Source of the DNA: Psychrobacillus sp. NEAU-3TGS
GTDB lineage: Bacteria > Bacillota > Bacilli > Bacillales_A > Planococcaceae
Length of the DNA stretch: 44,811 nucleotides
Assembly: GCF_029955155.1 (NCBI RefSeq)
Contig: NZ_JAPNOZ010000004.1
Span: 291,085-335,895, forward strand
Direction of reading: 5' to 3'
Shown: positions 33,101-41,130 of the stretch, one piece after another
How positions within the stretch are numbered: position 1 is the first letter of the stretch
Layout: every line of letters begins with the position of its first letter
The notes under the pieces: model-generated
The model's input: only the letters and a program-made list of their open reading frames with translations
Told to the model about the DNA's origin: nothing
The model's database searches: none
Program-made: the position numbers and the translations under genes

Positions 33101-34126
33101 TTGAAAAGCCGAGTGGCCAAACTGTTATTTGTATTAGCAATGATGATCCTGGTACTATCTGCATGTGGAGCTGAGTCAAAAGAAGATGTATTAAAAAAAT
33201 TGAGTAATAAGTGGGTGGATGCAAAAGGATATGAGTTAACTGCGGAGATGAGCATCTTAACTGGTCAAGAGCCGAGAGTGTATGACGTTGAAGTTTGGCA
33301 TACAAAGCCTGATTTTTATCGCGTGAAAGTATCCGATGCGAATGCGGAAAATACACAAATGATCGTACGTAACACAGAGGGAGTTTTTGTTGTAACACCA
33401 GCGCTTAACAAAACGTATAAGTTTCAAAGTAACTGGCCAGCGGAAAATAGCCAAGCATACCTAATAGGTTCGCTTGCGCAAGATATTAAAAAAGATAAAA
33501 ATTCTACATTTAAAGAAGAAGGAAACAACTATGTATTTGAAACGAAAACATCTAATAATCACAAAAACATGCTACCAACTCAAAGAATCTATATTGATAA
33601 AAAGACTTTATTGCCAAAAGACGTTGCAATCTTAAATGAAAATAAAGAAGAACAAATTCATATAAAATTCAAACAGGTATCACTTGGTAAAGCGCATGCA
33701 GCAGGAGATTACAAGATTGAACAGTCAGCACCAACTGGAAAAACGGAAGAGGGTACTGTAGAAGCTTCTGCGGAAATGGAAAACAAAGAATTTGAAACAC
33801 ATTACCCAATGATTAAGTGGGAAGGTGTTCACTTAATCGATGAAAAAGAGATGAAAGTAGACGACGATAGACGAGTTATTTTAACGTTCAGTGGTGAAAA
33901 AGAATTTACAATTATTCAGCAGCTAAGCGATCCAAGCGTATCTTCTACAATCCCAGTGTTCGCACCAGGGGATCCTGTAGATTTAGGTGTAGCTGTTGGA
34001 GCGGTAACAGATCAATCGCTTACTTGGGAACAGGACGGAATGTCATTCTTCATCGCATCTACATCATTAACTAAAGAAGAAATGATTGAAGTAGCATCAT
34101 CTATGACGATAGCTGGATTGAAATAA
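33101..34126 (+). CDS. ydcC: YdcC, LolA-like lipoprotein
   Basis: A 341-residue lipoprotein: basic start MKSRVAK, hydrophobic segment and lipobox LSAC (Cys21). The mature part resembles the outer-membrane lipoprotein-sorting (LolA/LolB-fold) proteins of Gram-positives: an N-terminal substrate-like barrel (about 30-190) with YDVEVWHTKPDFYRVKV, followed by a C-terminal DUF4367-like region (about 230-340). It corresponds to sporulation-expressed YdcC in B. subtilis. The start is TTG 33101 after AGAAAGGATG. It lies in the acpS-alr operon. Confidence 0.88.
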   Translation: MKSRVAKLLFVLAMMILVLSACGAESKEDVLKKLSNKWVDAKGYELTAEMSILTGQEPRVYDVEVWHTKPDFYRVKVSDANAENTQMIVRNTEGVFVVTPALNKTYKFQSNWPAENSQAYLIGSLAQDIKKDKNSTFKEEGNNYVFETKTSNNHKNMLPTQRIYIDKKTLLPKDVAILNENKEEQIHIKFKQVSLGKAHAAGDYKIEQSAPTGKTEEGTVEASAEMENKEFETHYPMIKWEGVHLIDEKEMKVDDDRRVILTFSGEKEFTIIQQLSDPSVSSTIPVFAPGDPVDLGVAVGAVTDQSLTWEQDGMSFFIASTSLTKEEMIEVASSMTIAGLK

Positions 34127-34207
34127 ATTTATATTTGACGACTTCTTCTCACTAGTAGGATAATGAAACGAATAATAGTAAAACATACGGAAAAAGAGGG
34201 AAGTCAC

Positions 34208-35314
34208 ATGTCTCAGCCATACTACCGTCCAACATTTATTCAAGTAAATTTACAATCTGTTAAGTCTAATATCAAGCATTTAAAAGACAACTTACCAAAG
34301 CATACGAGCATAATGGCTGTCGTAAAAGCAAATGCATATGGCCACGGGGCGATTGAAGTTGCAAATGCAGCCTTACAAGCAGGAGCTACTCAATTAGCCG
34401 TCGCCTCACCGGAGGAAGCAGTTCAGTTAAGAGATGCAGGAATTACTGCTGATATACTTGTTCTTGGAGCTTCCCCGATCTCTTTTTTACCCATTGCATC
34501 AGAACGCAACATCACATTAACAGCATATTCCTACGAGTGGTTATTTGCTACACGTCATTTTACAAAATCATTTAAAACACATGTTAAAATCGACAGTGGT
34601 ATGGGGCGAATTGGCTTTGTACAGCAGGAAGAATTGCAGAAAGCACTTGCTTTTGTACGCGATAGAAAGTGGATAAATGTAACGGGGGTTTTTACCCATT
34701 TTTCGACAGCGGACGAAGAGGACGATACTCATTTAAAGAAACAAATCATTGCATTCGAGCAGATGCTTGATTTATTTGAACAACGACCTGCGATTGTCCA
34801 CACTTCCAATAGTGCTGCTACGCTTAGAATTCCTAGCCAACATTGGGATGCTGTACGTTTTGGGATATCGATGTATGGAATCGCACCATCACCTTGGATT
34901 GATGAAAACCTCCCATTTCCATTAGAAAAAGCACTTTCACTACATACGGAAGTAGTGCATGTGAAGAGAGTGAAAAAAGGTACTCCGATTGGCTATGGTG
35001 CATCATATATGGCTTCATCGGATGAATGGATTGCAACCCTTCCGATTGGTTATGCAGATGGATTTCTTCGAAAATTGCATAACCAATCAGTATTAATTAA
35101 AGGTAAAAGAGTGCCAATCGTTGGAAAGATTTGTATGGATCAGTGTATGATCCGTTTAGACGAAAAGGTGGATATCGGTGAAAAAGTAGTGTTGCTAGGG
35201 AAACAAATGAATGAAGAGATTAAGATAGAAGAATGGGCAAACGCTTTGCAGACAATACCATATGAAATTTGTTGCACCTTTTCCAATAGACTTCCTAGAT
35301 TATATAGTGAATAA
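34208..35314 (+). CDS. alr: Alanine racemase
   Basis: A PLP enzyme interconverting L- and D-Ala and feeding the Ddl encoded at 24,430. The 368-residue product has the cofactor lysine Lys40 in VVKANAYGHGA, DSGMGRIGF (129-137), and the catalytic Tyr263 in GYGASYMAS from the C-terminal barrel. ATG 34208 follows GAGGGA by 6 bases; an earlier ATG at 34163 would add 15 residues not seen in the family and has no ribosome site. Confidence 0.95.
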   Translation: MSQPYYRPTFIQVNLQSVKSNIKHLKDNLPKHTSIMAVVKANAYGHGAIEVANAALQAGATQLAVASPEEAVQLRDAGITADILVLGASPISFLPIASERNITLTAYSYEWLFATRHFTKSFKTHVKIDSGMGRIGFVQQEELQKALAFVRDRKWINVTGVFTHFSTADEEDDTHLKKQIIAFEQMLDLFEQRPAIVHTSNSAATLRIPSQHWDAVRFGISMYGIAPSPWIDENLPFPLEKALSLHTEVVHVKRVKKGTPIGYGASYMASSDEWIATLPIGYADGFLRKLHNQSVLIKGKRVPIVGKICMDQCMIRLDEKVDIGEKVVLLGKQMNEEIKIEEWANALQTIPYEICCTFSNRLPRLYSE

Positions 35315-35446
35315 TTCTTCGACAAAACTCGAACTTAGTGAATGATTTGTCTAACCATTTCTTATAATGTCTTTTATTATGCCTCTAGTAATGGTAAGAT
35401 TAAGTATATTGTCATATAGGGAAATGTTTTGTCGGAGGTGTTTGCT

Positions 35447-35728
35447 GTGGTAAGTAGAAAAAAGAAAAAGGAAGCAGTTATAGAGCTTCCAAAGCAAATG
35501 GTTAGTGAAGGAGTAAAGGTTTTCAAACAATCATTCGCTACTAGTGAAAATATAGCTCGTGTCCAAGCAAATGAATACATTAAGAAAGGCCAGGCAAATC
35601 TTATAAGAGAAGCGATGATGAAAGGTTATGTTGAAATGTCTCATATAAACTTATCCATAAGTTCGGAATGTTTACATGCTGAATATGAAGCGCAACATAC
35701 GACAGAGCGACTCGTAAGTGGAGGATGA
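35447..35728 (+). CDS. ndoAI: Antitoxin EndoAI (MazE-like)
   Basis: The 93-residue antitoxin neutralises EndoA, encoded immediately downstream. It has an N-terminal ribbon-helix-helix-type segment ([20 protein letters not shown]) and a C-terminal toxin-binding tail ending [31 protein letters not shown], close to B. subtilis YdcD. GTG 35447 lies 6 bases after GGAGGTG and gives the same length as the B. subtilis protein. The N-terminal half is diverged from B. subtilis while the tail is conserved. It slightly precedes ndoA and is co-transcribed. Confidence 0.88.
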   Translation: MVSRKKKKEAVIELPKQMVSEGVKVFKQSFATSENIARVQANEYIKKGQANLIREAMMKGYVEMSHINLSISSECLHAEYEAQHTTERLVSGG

Positions 35729-35732
35729 AAAC

Positions 35733-36083
35733 TTGATCGTAAAACGTGGGGACGTTTTTTTTGCAGATTTATCACCTGTAATCGGGTCTGAACAAGGTGG
35801 AACCAGACCCGTTTTGGTGATTCAAAATGATATAGGAAATCGATTCAGTCCTACTGTTATCATTGCAGCAATAACCGCACAAATTCAAAAAGCAAAATTA
35901 CCAACACATGTGGAAATCAATGCGAAACAGTATGATTTTGAACGAGATTCGGTTATCTTGTTAGAACAATTGCGTACAATAGACAAATCTAGGCTGACGG
36001 ATAAAATTACACATTTAGATGAAGATGTTATGTGTGAAGTTGATCATGCATTAGGTATTAGCTTAGGGATTGTAAAATTTTAA
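35733..36083 (+). CDS. ndoA: mRNA interferase EndoA (MazF/PemK family)
   Basis: A 116-residue ribosome-independent endoribonuclease; the B. subtilis enzyme cuts at UACAU. Nearly every stretch matches it: [39 protein letters not shown] and [16 protein letters not shown], containing the catalytic Arg/Thr surface. TTG 35733 follows GGAGGATGA and sits 4 bases after the antitoxin stop. An intrinsic terminator follows. It is always found just upstream of rsbR-sigB in this group. Confidence 0.95.
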   Translation: MIVKRGDVFFADLSPVIGSEQGGTRPVLVIQNDIGNRFSPTVIIAAITAQIQKAKLPTHVEINAKQYDFERDSVILLEQLRTIDKSRLTDKITHLDEDVMCEVDHALGISLGIVKF

Positions 36084-36092
36084 TACATAGAC

Positions 36093-36135
36093 AAAAACGC
36101 AATGTGTAGCCGACAAATACGCATTGTGTTTTTTA
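36093..36135 (+). terminator. Terminator between ndoA and rsbR
   Basis: AAAACGCAATGTGT pairs, with G-T pairs, with ACGCATTGTGTTTT, followed by T. It separates the toxin-antitoxin unit from the sigma-B operon. Confidence 0.7.
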
Positions 36136-36220
36136 TTTTTTACCTTAAAAGATGTAAATCAGCTCACTATTCGTTAAACTATAGTTACGACTACTTAAAA
36201 GAGGAGAGGTAAGTTAAAGC

Positions 36221-37051
36221 ATGAATAGAGAAATAGCAATATACATCCAAAAAAACATTGATAAGATTTTAGAAAGATGGAAAGCAAAGATGGAGGACGA
36301 TCAAGATGACCGTTTCTTTCAAATAATGTCCGATCAAGTCATTGATACTACTGTTCGCGAATTCGGGGAGCTAATGGTTTCTAGCTTAACGGCAAGTGAA
36401 GAAACCTATGATGAAAAGCTGAAGGATTTTTCTATTCAAATTGTTCGTTATGGCTGGTCGATCACTTTTGTACTTAGAGCTCTTAATAATTTCTCAGAAG
36501 TAATTTACGAAGAAATGGAAGAAGAGGGATCGCTAAATGAAAGCAATTATAAATCATTTAGAGAAGTACTGACAAATTGGATAACACCACTTAATCAGAG
36601 TGTCGTTGATGCATATTCAAAAGTGTGGGAAAAAACTGTAAATTTACAAAAGATTGCCTTGCAAGAACTATCAGCTTCGCTGATTCCTGTATTTGATAAA
36701 ATCTCTGTCATGCCGTTAGTAGGTACGATTGATACCGAACGTGCAAAGCTTATTATGGAAAACTTACTACAGGGTGTGGTGAAACATCGTGCAGAGGTTG
36801 TGTTGCTTGATATCACCGGTGTTCCAGTGGTGGATACGATGGTTGCACATCATATTATCCAGGCGGCAGATGCTGTTCGTTTAGTAGGTGCCAAATGTAT
36901 GCTGGTCGGAATTCGTCCAGAAATTGCACAAACAATAGTAACACTTGGTATAAATTTGACTGACTTTACTACGACAAGTACATTGCAAAGAGGAATGGAA
37001 CAAGCCCTGGCTTTAACAAATAGAGCAATTGTAGAGGTGAACGTAAAATGA
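36221..37051 (+). CDS. rsbR: RsbR stressosome protein (RsbRA)
   Basis: The 276-residue stressosome co-antagonist has a non-heme globin-like N-terminal sensor domain (about 1-140) and a C-terminal STAS domain. The two threonines phosphorylated by RsbT are identifiable as Thr172 (in [11 protein letters not shown]) and Thr206 (in [10 protein letters not shown]), spaced exactly as Thr171/Thr205 of B. subtilis RsbRA. It is first gene of the rsb operon; the start follows GGAGAGG. Its stop overlaps the rsbS start (ATGATGA). Confidence 0.94.
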   Translation: MNREIAIYIQKNIDKILERWKAKMEDDQDDRFFQIMSDQVIDTTVREFGELMVSSLTASEETYDEKLKDFSIQIVRYGWSITFVLRALNNFSEVIYEEMEEEGSLNESNYKSFREVLTNWITPLNQSVVDAYSKVWEKTVNLQKIALQELSASLIPVFDKISVMPLVGTIDTERAKLIMENLLQGVVKHRAEVVLLDITGVPVVDTMVAHHIIQAADAVRLVGAKCMLVGIRPEIAQTIVTLGINLTDFTTTSTLQRGMEQALALTNRAIVEVNVK

Positions 37052-37410
37052 TGACAAGAATTCCAATTTTAAAATTAAGAGAATGCCTAATCGTTTCAAT
37101 TCAATGGGAATTAGATGATCAAACTGCGTTAGCATTTCAAGAAGACTTGTTGGCAAAATTGCACACGACTGCTGCAAGAGGAGTAGTACTTGACTTGACT
37201 CCAATCGACTTTATCGATTCGTTTATCGCAAAAGTACTAGGAGATGTCATTAATATGTCGGGGTTAATGGGGGCAAAAGTAGTCATAACTGGTATTCAGC
37301 CTGCTGTTGCCATTACATTAATCGAGCTAGGTATTAGATTAGAGAATGTGGTAACAGCACTAGATTTAGAAAATGGATTGGAAAAATTAGAACGAGAATT
37401 GGAGGACTAG
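37048..37410 (+). CDS. rsbS: RsbS stressosome scaffold/antagonist
   Basis: A single-STAS-domain protein of 120 residues that holds RsbT in the stressosome. The phosphorylation site is Ser58 in [14 protein letters not shown], the counterpart of Ser59. Two ATG codons (37048, 37051) follow GAGGTGA; the first overlaps the rsbR stop. Confidence 0.94.
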   Translation: MMTRIPILKLRECLIVSIQWELDDQTALAFQEDLLAKLHTTAARGVVLDLTPIDFIDSFIAKVLGDVINMSGLMGAKVVITGIQPAVAITLIELGIRLENVVTALDLENGLEKLERELED

Positions 37411-37416
37411 TCCATT

Positions 37417-37818
37417 ATGAACTTAAGGTCTTCTGTTGATATCATAACTGAGTGGGATATTGTTGCTGCTAGACAGCTTGGAAGAAATGAAGCGAAGGAT
37501 GTAGGTTTCGGTACAGTTGACCAAGCTAGGATTACAACAGCGATTAGTGAACTTGCTCGTAATATTTATTTATATGCAGGAAAAGGTAACATAGAAATAA
37601 AACAAATTGCAGAAGGCAATCTTAAAGGGTTAGAAGTCATTGCATCTGACAAAGGCCCCGGTATAGCAGATGTCCGTAAGGTGATGGAAGATGGATTTAC
37701 AACATCCGGTGGATTAGGAGCTGGACTTCCGGGTGTAAAGCGGCTAATGGATGACTTTAAGATTGAAACAGTTTTTGGAGAAGGTACGGTGATTAGTGCA
37801 ACAAAGTGGTTGAGGTAA
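37417..37818 (+). CDS. rsbT: RsbT serine/threonine kinase, switch protein
   Basis: The 133-residue GHKL-type kinase phosphorylates RsbR and RsbS under stress, then leaves to activate RsbU. The ATP-binding N box is visible in ITTAISELARNIYLYA and the G1/G2 boxes in SDKGPGIADV and TSGGLGAGLPGVKRL. It starts 6 bases after rsbS with GGAGGA. Confidence 0.94.
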   Translation: MNLRSSVDIITEWDIVAARQLGRNEAKDVGFGTVDQARITTAISELARNIYLYAGKGNIEIKQIAEGNLKGLEVIASDKGPGIADVRKVMEDGFTTSGGLGAGLPGVKRLMDDFKIETVFGEGTVISATKWLR

Positions 37819-37833
37819 GGAAGGTGAAGTAAT

Positions 37834-38829
37834 ATGGAAGAATTTAAAAGACAATATAAAAAGATATTAGAACAGTATATATTGAAACAGACGGAACATA
37901 ATTTATATGAAGGTCAAAATATTAGTAGACAACTTATACAAAAAAATATCTCTCCTGAGGAAGTAATTAGTATACATAAGGCATCACTAGAAGAGATTAT
38001 GTCTGATTTAGATGGAGATGTACAGCATTCTTTTGATCTACTTATTGAAGTAATGATACGTTATGGACTGGCACTTAAAGAACATCAGACGTTGATACAA
38101 AAACAGCAAAATATTAAGATGGAAATGGAACTTGCTGCTAATGTGCAACAAACATTGTTAAAAACGAAAGTACCAAAAGAAATAGATTTAGATATCGGTA
38201 TTATTACTGTTCCTGCCAAAGAAATGAATGGAGACTATGCACACTTTTTACATGACAACACACATGTAGGCATAGCAGTAGCAGATGTTATCGGAAAAGG
38301 TATTCCTGCTGCACTATGTATGTCCATGATTAAATATGGTATGGACAGTTTAGACGGAGCTGAAACAGATCCAGTAATTGTTTTAGATGTGATTAATCGA
38401 ATCGTAGAGAAAAGTGTAAGCGACTCAATGTTCATTTCTATGTTCTACGGAAAGTATGATACTTCGAAAAGTGAATTTACGTATGCTTCGGCTGGACATG
38501 AACCTCCACTTTTTTATTGCTCAGAGACATCTAGTTTTACCGAGCTACAAGCAAAAGGTCTACTCTTAGGAGTCATTCCAAATGTAAGATATGAACAACA
38601 TTCCATTACATTAAACAAAGGCGATTTTGTTGTGATGATGACAGACGGGGTAACAGAATGTCGTTCTAAAGAAGGGTTCATCGAGCAAAAAACGATTATG
38701 GATATTATTGAAAATGTTAGAGATCAGCCTGCCCAAGAAATGGTAGAGTATGTATTTCATAAGTTGGAAGAATTACAAGACTTTGAACAACGAGATGATT
38801 TCACCCTTGTGATTTTCAAAAAAATATAG
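37834..38829 (+). CDS. rsbU: RsbU PP2C-type phosphatase
   Basis: RsbU dephosphorylates RsbV when bound by RsbT. The 331-residue protein has an N-terminal helical RsbT-binding domain (about 1-85), a linker helix, and a PPM/PP2C domain with MNGDYAHFL, VGIAVADVIGKGIPAALCM, MTDGVTECR and RDDFTLVIF supplying the metal-binding aspartates. Present together with rsbRST, it forms the environmental branch of sigma-B control. Confidence 0.94.
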   Translation: MEEFKRQYKKILEQYILKQTEHNLYEGQNISRQLIQKNISPEEVISIHKASLEEIMSDLDGDVQHSFDLLIEVMIRYGLALKEHQTLIQKQQNIKMEMELAANVQQTLLKTKVPKEIDLDIGIITVPAKEMNGDYAHFLHDNTHVGIAVADVIGKGIPAALCMSMIKYGMDSLDGAETDPVIVLDVINRIVEKSVSDSMFISMFYGKYDTSKSEFTYASAGHEPPLFYCSETSSFTELQAKGLLLGVIPNVRYEQHSITLNKGDFVVMMTDGVTECRSKEGFIEQKTIMDIIENVRDQPAQEMVEYVFHKLEELQDFEQRDDFTLVIFKKI

Positions 38830-38845
38830 TTTTTTTCGCAAAGAT

Positions 38846-38871
38846 GTTTAACTTTAGTTGAATCGTGGTAT
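38846..38871 (+). promoter_or_regulatory. Internal sigma-B promoter before rsbV
   Basis: GTTTAA (38846-38851), 14 bases, TGGTAT (38866-38871), one base off the sigma-B -10 consensus. It lies in the only sizeable gap of the operon, at the same place as the autoregulatory sigma-B promoter of B. subtilis. Confidence 0.8.
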
Positions 38872-38907
38872 TAAAACACTATATAGATAAAACGGGGGAT
38901 AAAACAC

Positions 38908-39255
38908 ATGAATATTTCAGTTGAACTGCATCAAACAGACCTACTCACAGTTAATGGGATTATTAAAGGAGAAATTGATGCATTTACAGCACCAACTTTA
39001 AGAGAAAAACTTGCAGAGATTGACTTAAAAGAAAACCTACAAGTGATAATAGACTTAACGGATGTTTCCTACATGGACAGCACAGGGCTAGGAGTATTTG
39101 TTGGCTTTTACAAGAGCATAAATGCATCAAATAGTCATATGGAGCTAATCGGACTTTCATCTCGTTTAAAACGATTGTTTGATATTACTGGATTAGGGGA
39201 AATTATGGATATTCAAGCGAGCAGTGGAGAGGTGAAAATAGATGAAACCGTTTGA
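38908..39255 (+). CDS. rsbV: Anti-anti-sigma factor RsbV
   Basis: This 115-residue STAS protein, when unphosphorylated, takes RsbW away from sigma-B. The phosphorylated serine is Ser58 in VSYMDSTGLGVF. The start follows GGGGGA. It is the first gene after the internal sigma-B promoter and overlaps rsbW by 14 bases. Confidence 0.94.
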   Translation: MNISVELHQTDLLTVNGIIKGEIDAFTAPTLREKLAEIDLKENLQVIIDLTDVSYMDSTGLGVFVGFYKSINASNSHMELIGLSSRLKRLFDITGLGEIMDIQASSGEVKIDETV

Positions 39256-39712
39256 TTATGTTGAAATTCGAGTGCCAGCAAAGCCACAATATGTAAGCGT
39301 AGCGCGTTTAACGATTTCAGGTCTAGCCAATCGTGTTGGATTTACATATGACGAGATAGAAGATTTAAAAATAGCTGCGAGCGAAGCAATTACAAACGCT
39401 GTTCAACATGCGTATTCCGAAGAAGAAGATGGCGAAGTTGTCATTGGATGTGCTTTATATGAAGAAAAAATGGAAATAATGGTAGCAGATCATGGAAAGA
39501 GCTTTAATTTCGAAGAAACAAAAGCTCAAGTTGGACCTTATAATGAATCAGAAGAAATATCCTTTTTAAGAGAAGGTGGCCTTGGATTATATTTAATTGA
39601 GACATTAATGGACGAGGTGAAAGTTCATCAACAGGAAGGTGTAACTGTATTTATGACGAAGCATGTCGGAATAGAGCAGGTGGATGGTAATGTCAAACAC
39701 ATCTCTTCCTAA
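39242..39712 (+). CDS. rsbW: Anti-sigma-B factor / kinase RsbW
   Basis: RsbW binds sigma-B or phosphorylates RsbV. The 156-residue GHKL protein has the N box (KIAASEAITNAVQHAY), the G1 box (VADHGKSF) and the G2 box (REGGLGLYLIETLMDEV). The ribosome site GAGAGGTG lies in the rsbV end. It overlaps the sigB start, giving equimolar coupled synthesis. Confidence 0.94.
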   Translation: MKPFDYVEIRVPAKPQYVSVARLTISGLANRVGFTYDEIEDLKIAASEAITNAVQHAYSEEEDGEVVIGCALYEEKMEIMVADHGKSFNFEETKAQVGPYNESEEISFLREGGLGLYLIETLMDEVKVHQQEGVTVFMTKHVGIEQVDGNVKHISS

Positions 39713-40475
39713 CAAGCAATCCAAGGAAAAAATTCTTGAATGGATAAGTGAATATCAAAACACTGAGAGTGAAGAAGCTCAGACCAATTTAGTATTAAAT
39801 TATACAAGATTAGTGGAGTCCATCTCAAGAAAGTATTCAAATGGGAAATCACATCACGAAGATATTGTACAAGTTGGGATGGTAGGACTGCTTGGCGCAA
39901 TACGAAGATATGATCCGGCATTCGGTAAAAACTTTGAAGCATTTGCTATTCCAACAATCATAGGTGAGATTAAACGTTTCCTTCGTGATAAAACATGGGC
40001 AGTACATGTACCGCGGAGAATAAAGGAGCTTGGCCCTCGGATCAGAGTGGCCGTAGAAACTTTAACAAGCGAATTCCAACGCTCGCCTTTAGTTCCGGAA
40101 ATTGCTGAATACTTAAACGTAGAAGTAGAAGATGTATTAGAAGCTATGGAAATGGGAAAAAGTTATCAAGCATTGTCTATGGACCACTCACTTGAATCAG
40201 ATTCTGATGGAAGTACGATTACATTATTCGATGTAATTGGAAAAACGGACGGGGAGTTCGAAAAGACCGATCAGCGGTTACTGGTAGCTAATGCTCTTGG
40301 TGTGTTATCTGATCGTGAAAAAGAAGTCATCCAACTTACATACTTGGAGCAGCTGAGCCAGAAAGAAACAGGCGATCGACTTGGAATTTCTCAAATGCAT
40401 GTTTCAAGAATTCAACGAAAAGCGATAAAGAAATTACAAGAGGCAATATTAGCGTCAGGTGGAGTAGTGAATTGA
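39690..40475 (+). CDS. sigB: RNA polymerase sigma factor SigB
   Basis: The general-stress sigma factor, 261 residues. Regions 2.1-2.4 are in HHEDIVQVGMVGLLGAIRRY through IIGEIKRFLRDK, region 3 in VPRRIKELGPRIR, and the region 4 helix-turn-helix in QLSQKETGDRLGISQMHVSR. ATG 39690 lies 6 bases after AGGTGG; ATG 39684 abuts that site. Its promoters are recognisable at 38,846 (own operon), 1,638 and 2,820. Confidence 0.95.
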   Translation: MSNTSLPNKQSKEKILEWISEYQNTESEEAQTNLVLNYTRLVESISRKYSNGKSHHEDIVQVGMVGLLGAIRRYDPAFGKNFEAFAIPTIIGEIKRFLRDKTWAVHVPRRIKELGPRIRVAVETLTSEFQRSPLVPEIAEYLNVEVEDVLEAMEMGKSYQALSMDHSLESDSDGSTITLFDVIGKTDGEFEKTDQRLLVANALGVLSDREKEVIQLTYLEQLSQKETGDRLGISQMHVSRIQRKAIKKLQEAILASGGVVN

Positions 40476-41068
40476 AGAATTTTTCCGACGAAAAAGTTGA
40501 GCTGTTAGTATTTCAAGAAGCCAAGACGGGTAATTTAGAATCAGGGGATACATACTATGTGTCGAAGAACGAGAACTTCATGCTATGCGCCATTGCCGAT
40601 GGTTTAGGAAATGGGCCAATTGCAAAAGAATCTGCAGATATTATCCCTGAGATTCTAGAGAAATATCCCGAAGAATCACTAGATGAATTATTGTTGCGAT
40701 GTAATGAACGAATGGTTCAAAAAAGAGGCGCAGCTGTTGCAATTGTGAAGATAGATTATCATCTCCAAACTATCTCTTACAGTTGCATAGGGAATATCAA
40801 ATTTTATATGTACCAACGAGAAACAGATAAAATGTTATATCCCTTACCTGTCATGGGCTATTTATCGGGAAGAAAACAAAAAGTAAAAACACAGACGTAT
40901 GCATGTAAGAAAAATGACTTATTCATCTTACATTCGGATGGTGTAAACATGAATAGTCCCAAGAAAACGATAAAAAACGCACTTAATGCTAATTGTCTTT
41001 ATCATTCGGTGCTCAATACAATAGAACATGGCGATGACGCTACGTTTATAGTAGGAAGCTTACTCTAG
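40472..41068 (+). CDS. rsbX: RsbX phosphatase
   Basis: RsbX dephosphorylates RsbS and RsbR to reset the stressosome. The 198-residue PP2C-like protein has ICAIADGLGNGPIAKESADI-like metal site (LCAIADGLGNGPI), ILHSDGVN and GDDATFIVG. TTG 40472 overlaps the sigB stop and follows AGGTGGAG. It closes the operon; the terminator stem includes its last codons. Confidence 0.93.
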   Translation: MKNFSDEKVELLVFQEAKTGNLESGDTYYVSKNENFMLCAIADGLGNGPIAKESADIIPEILEKYPEESLDELLLRCNERMVQKRGAAVAIVKIDYHLQTISYSCIGNIKFYMYQRETDKMLYPLPVMGYLSGRKQKVKTQTYACKKNDLFILHSDGVNMNSPKKTIKNALNANCLYHSVLNTIEHGDDATFIVGSLL

Positions 41069-41094
41069 GAGGCATTAGAGTAAGCTTTTTTGTG
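41056..41094 (+). terminator. Terminator of the sigma-B operon
   Basis: AAGCTTACTCTA and TAGAGTAAGCTT form a perfect 12-base stem with an 8-base loop, followed by T. It includes the rsbX stop codon. Confidence 0.92.
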
Positions 41095-41130
41095 TTAAAA
41101 TAAACCTAATAAGGAAAGGGTGTGTTTGTT

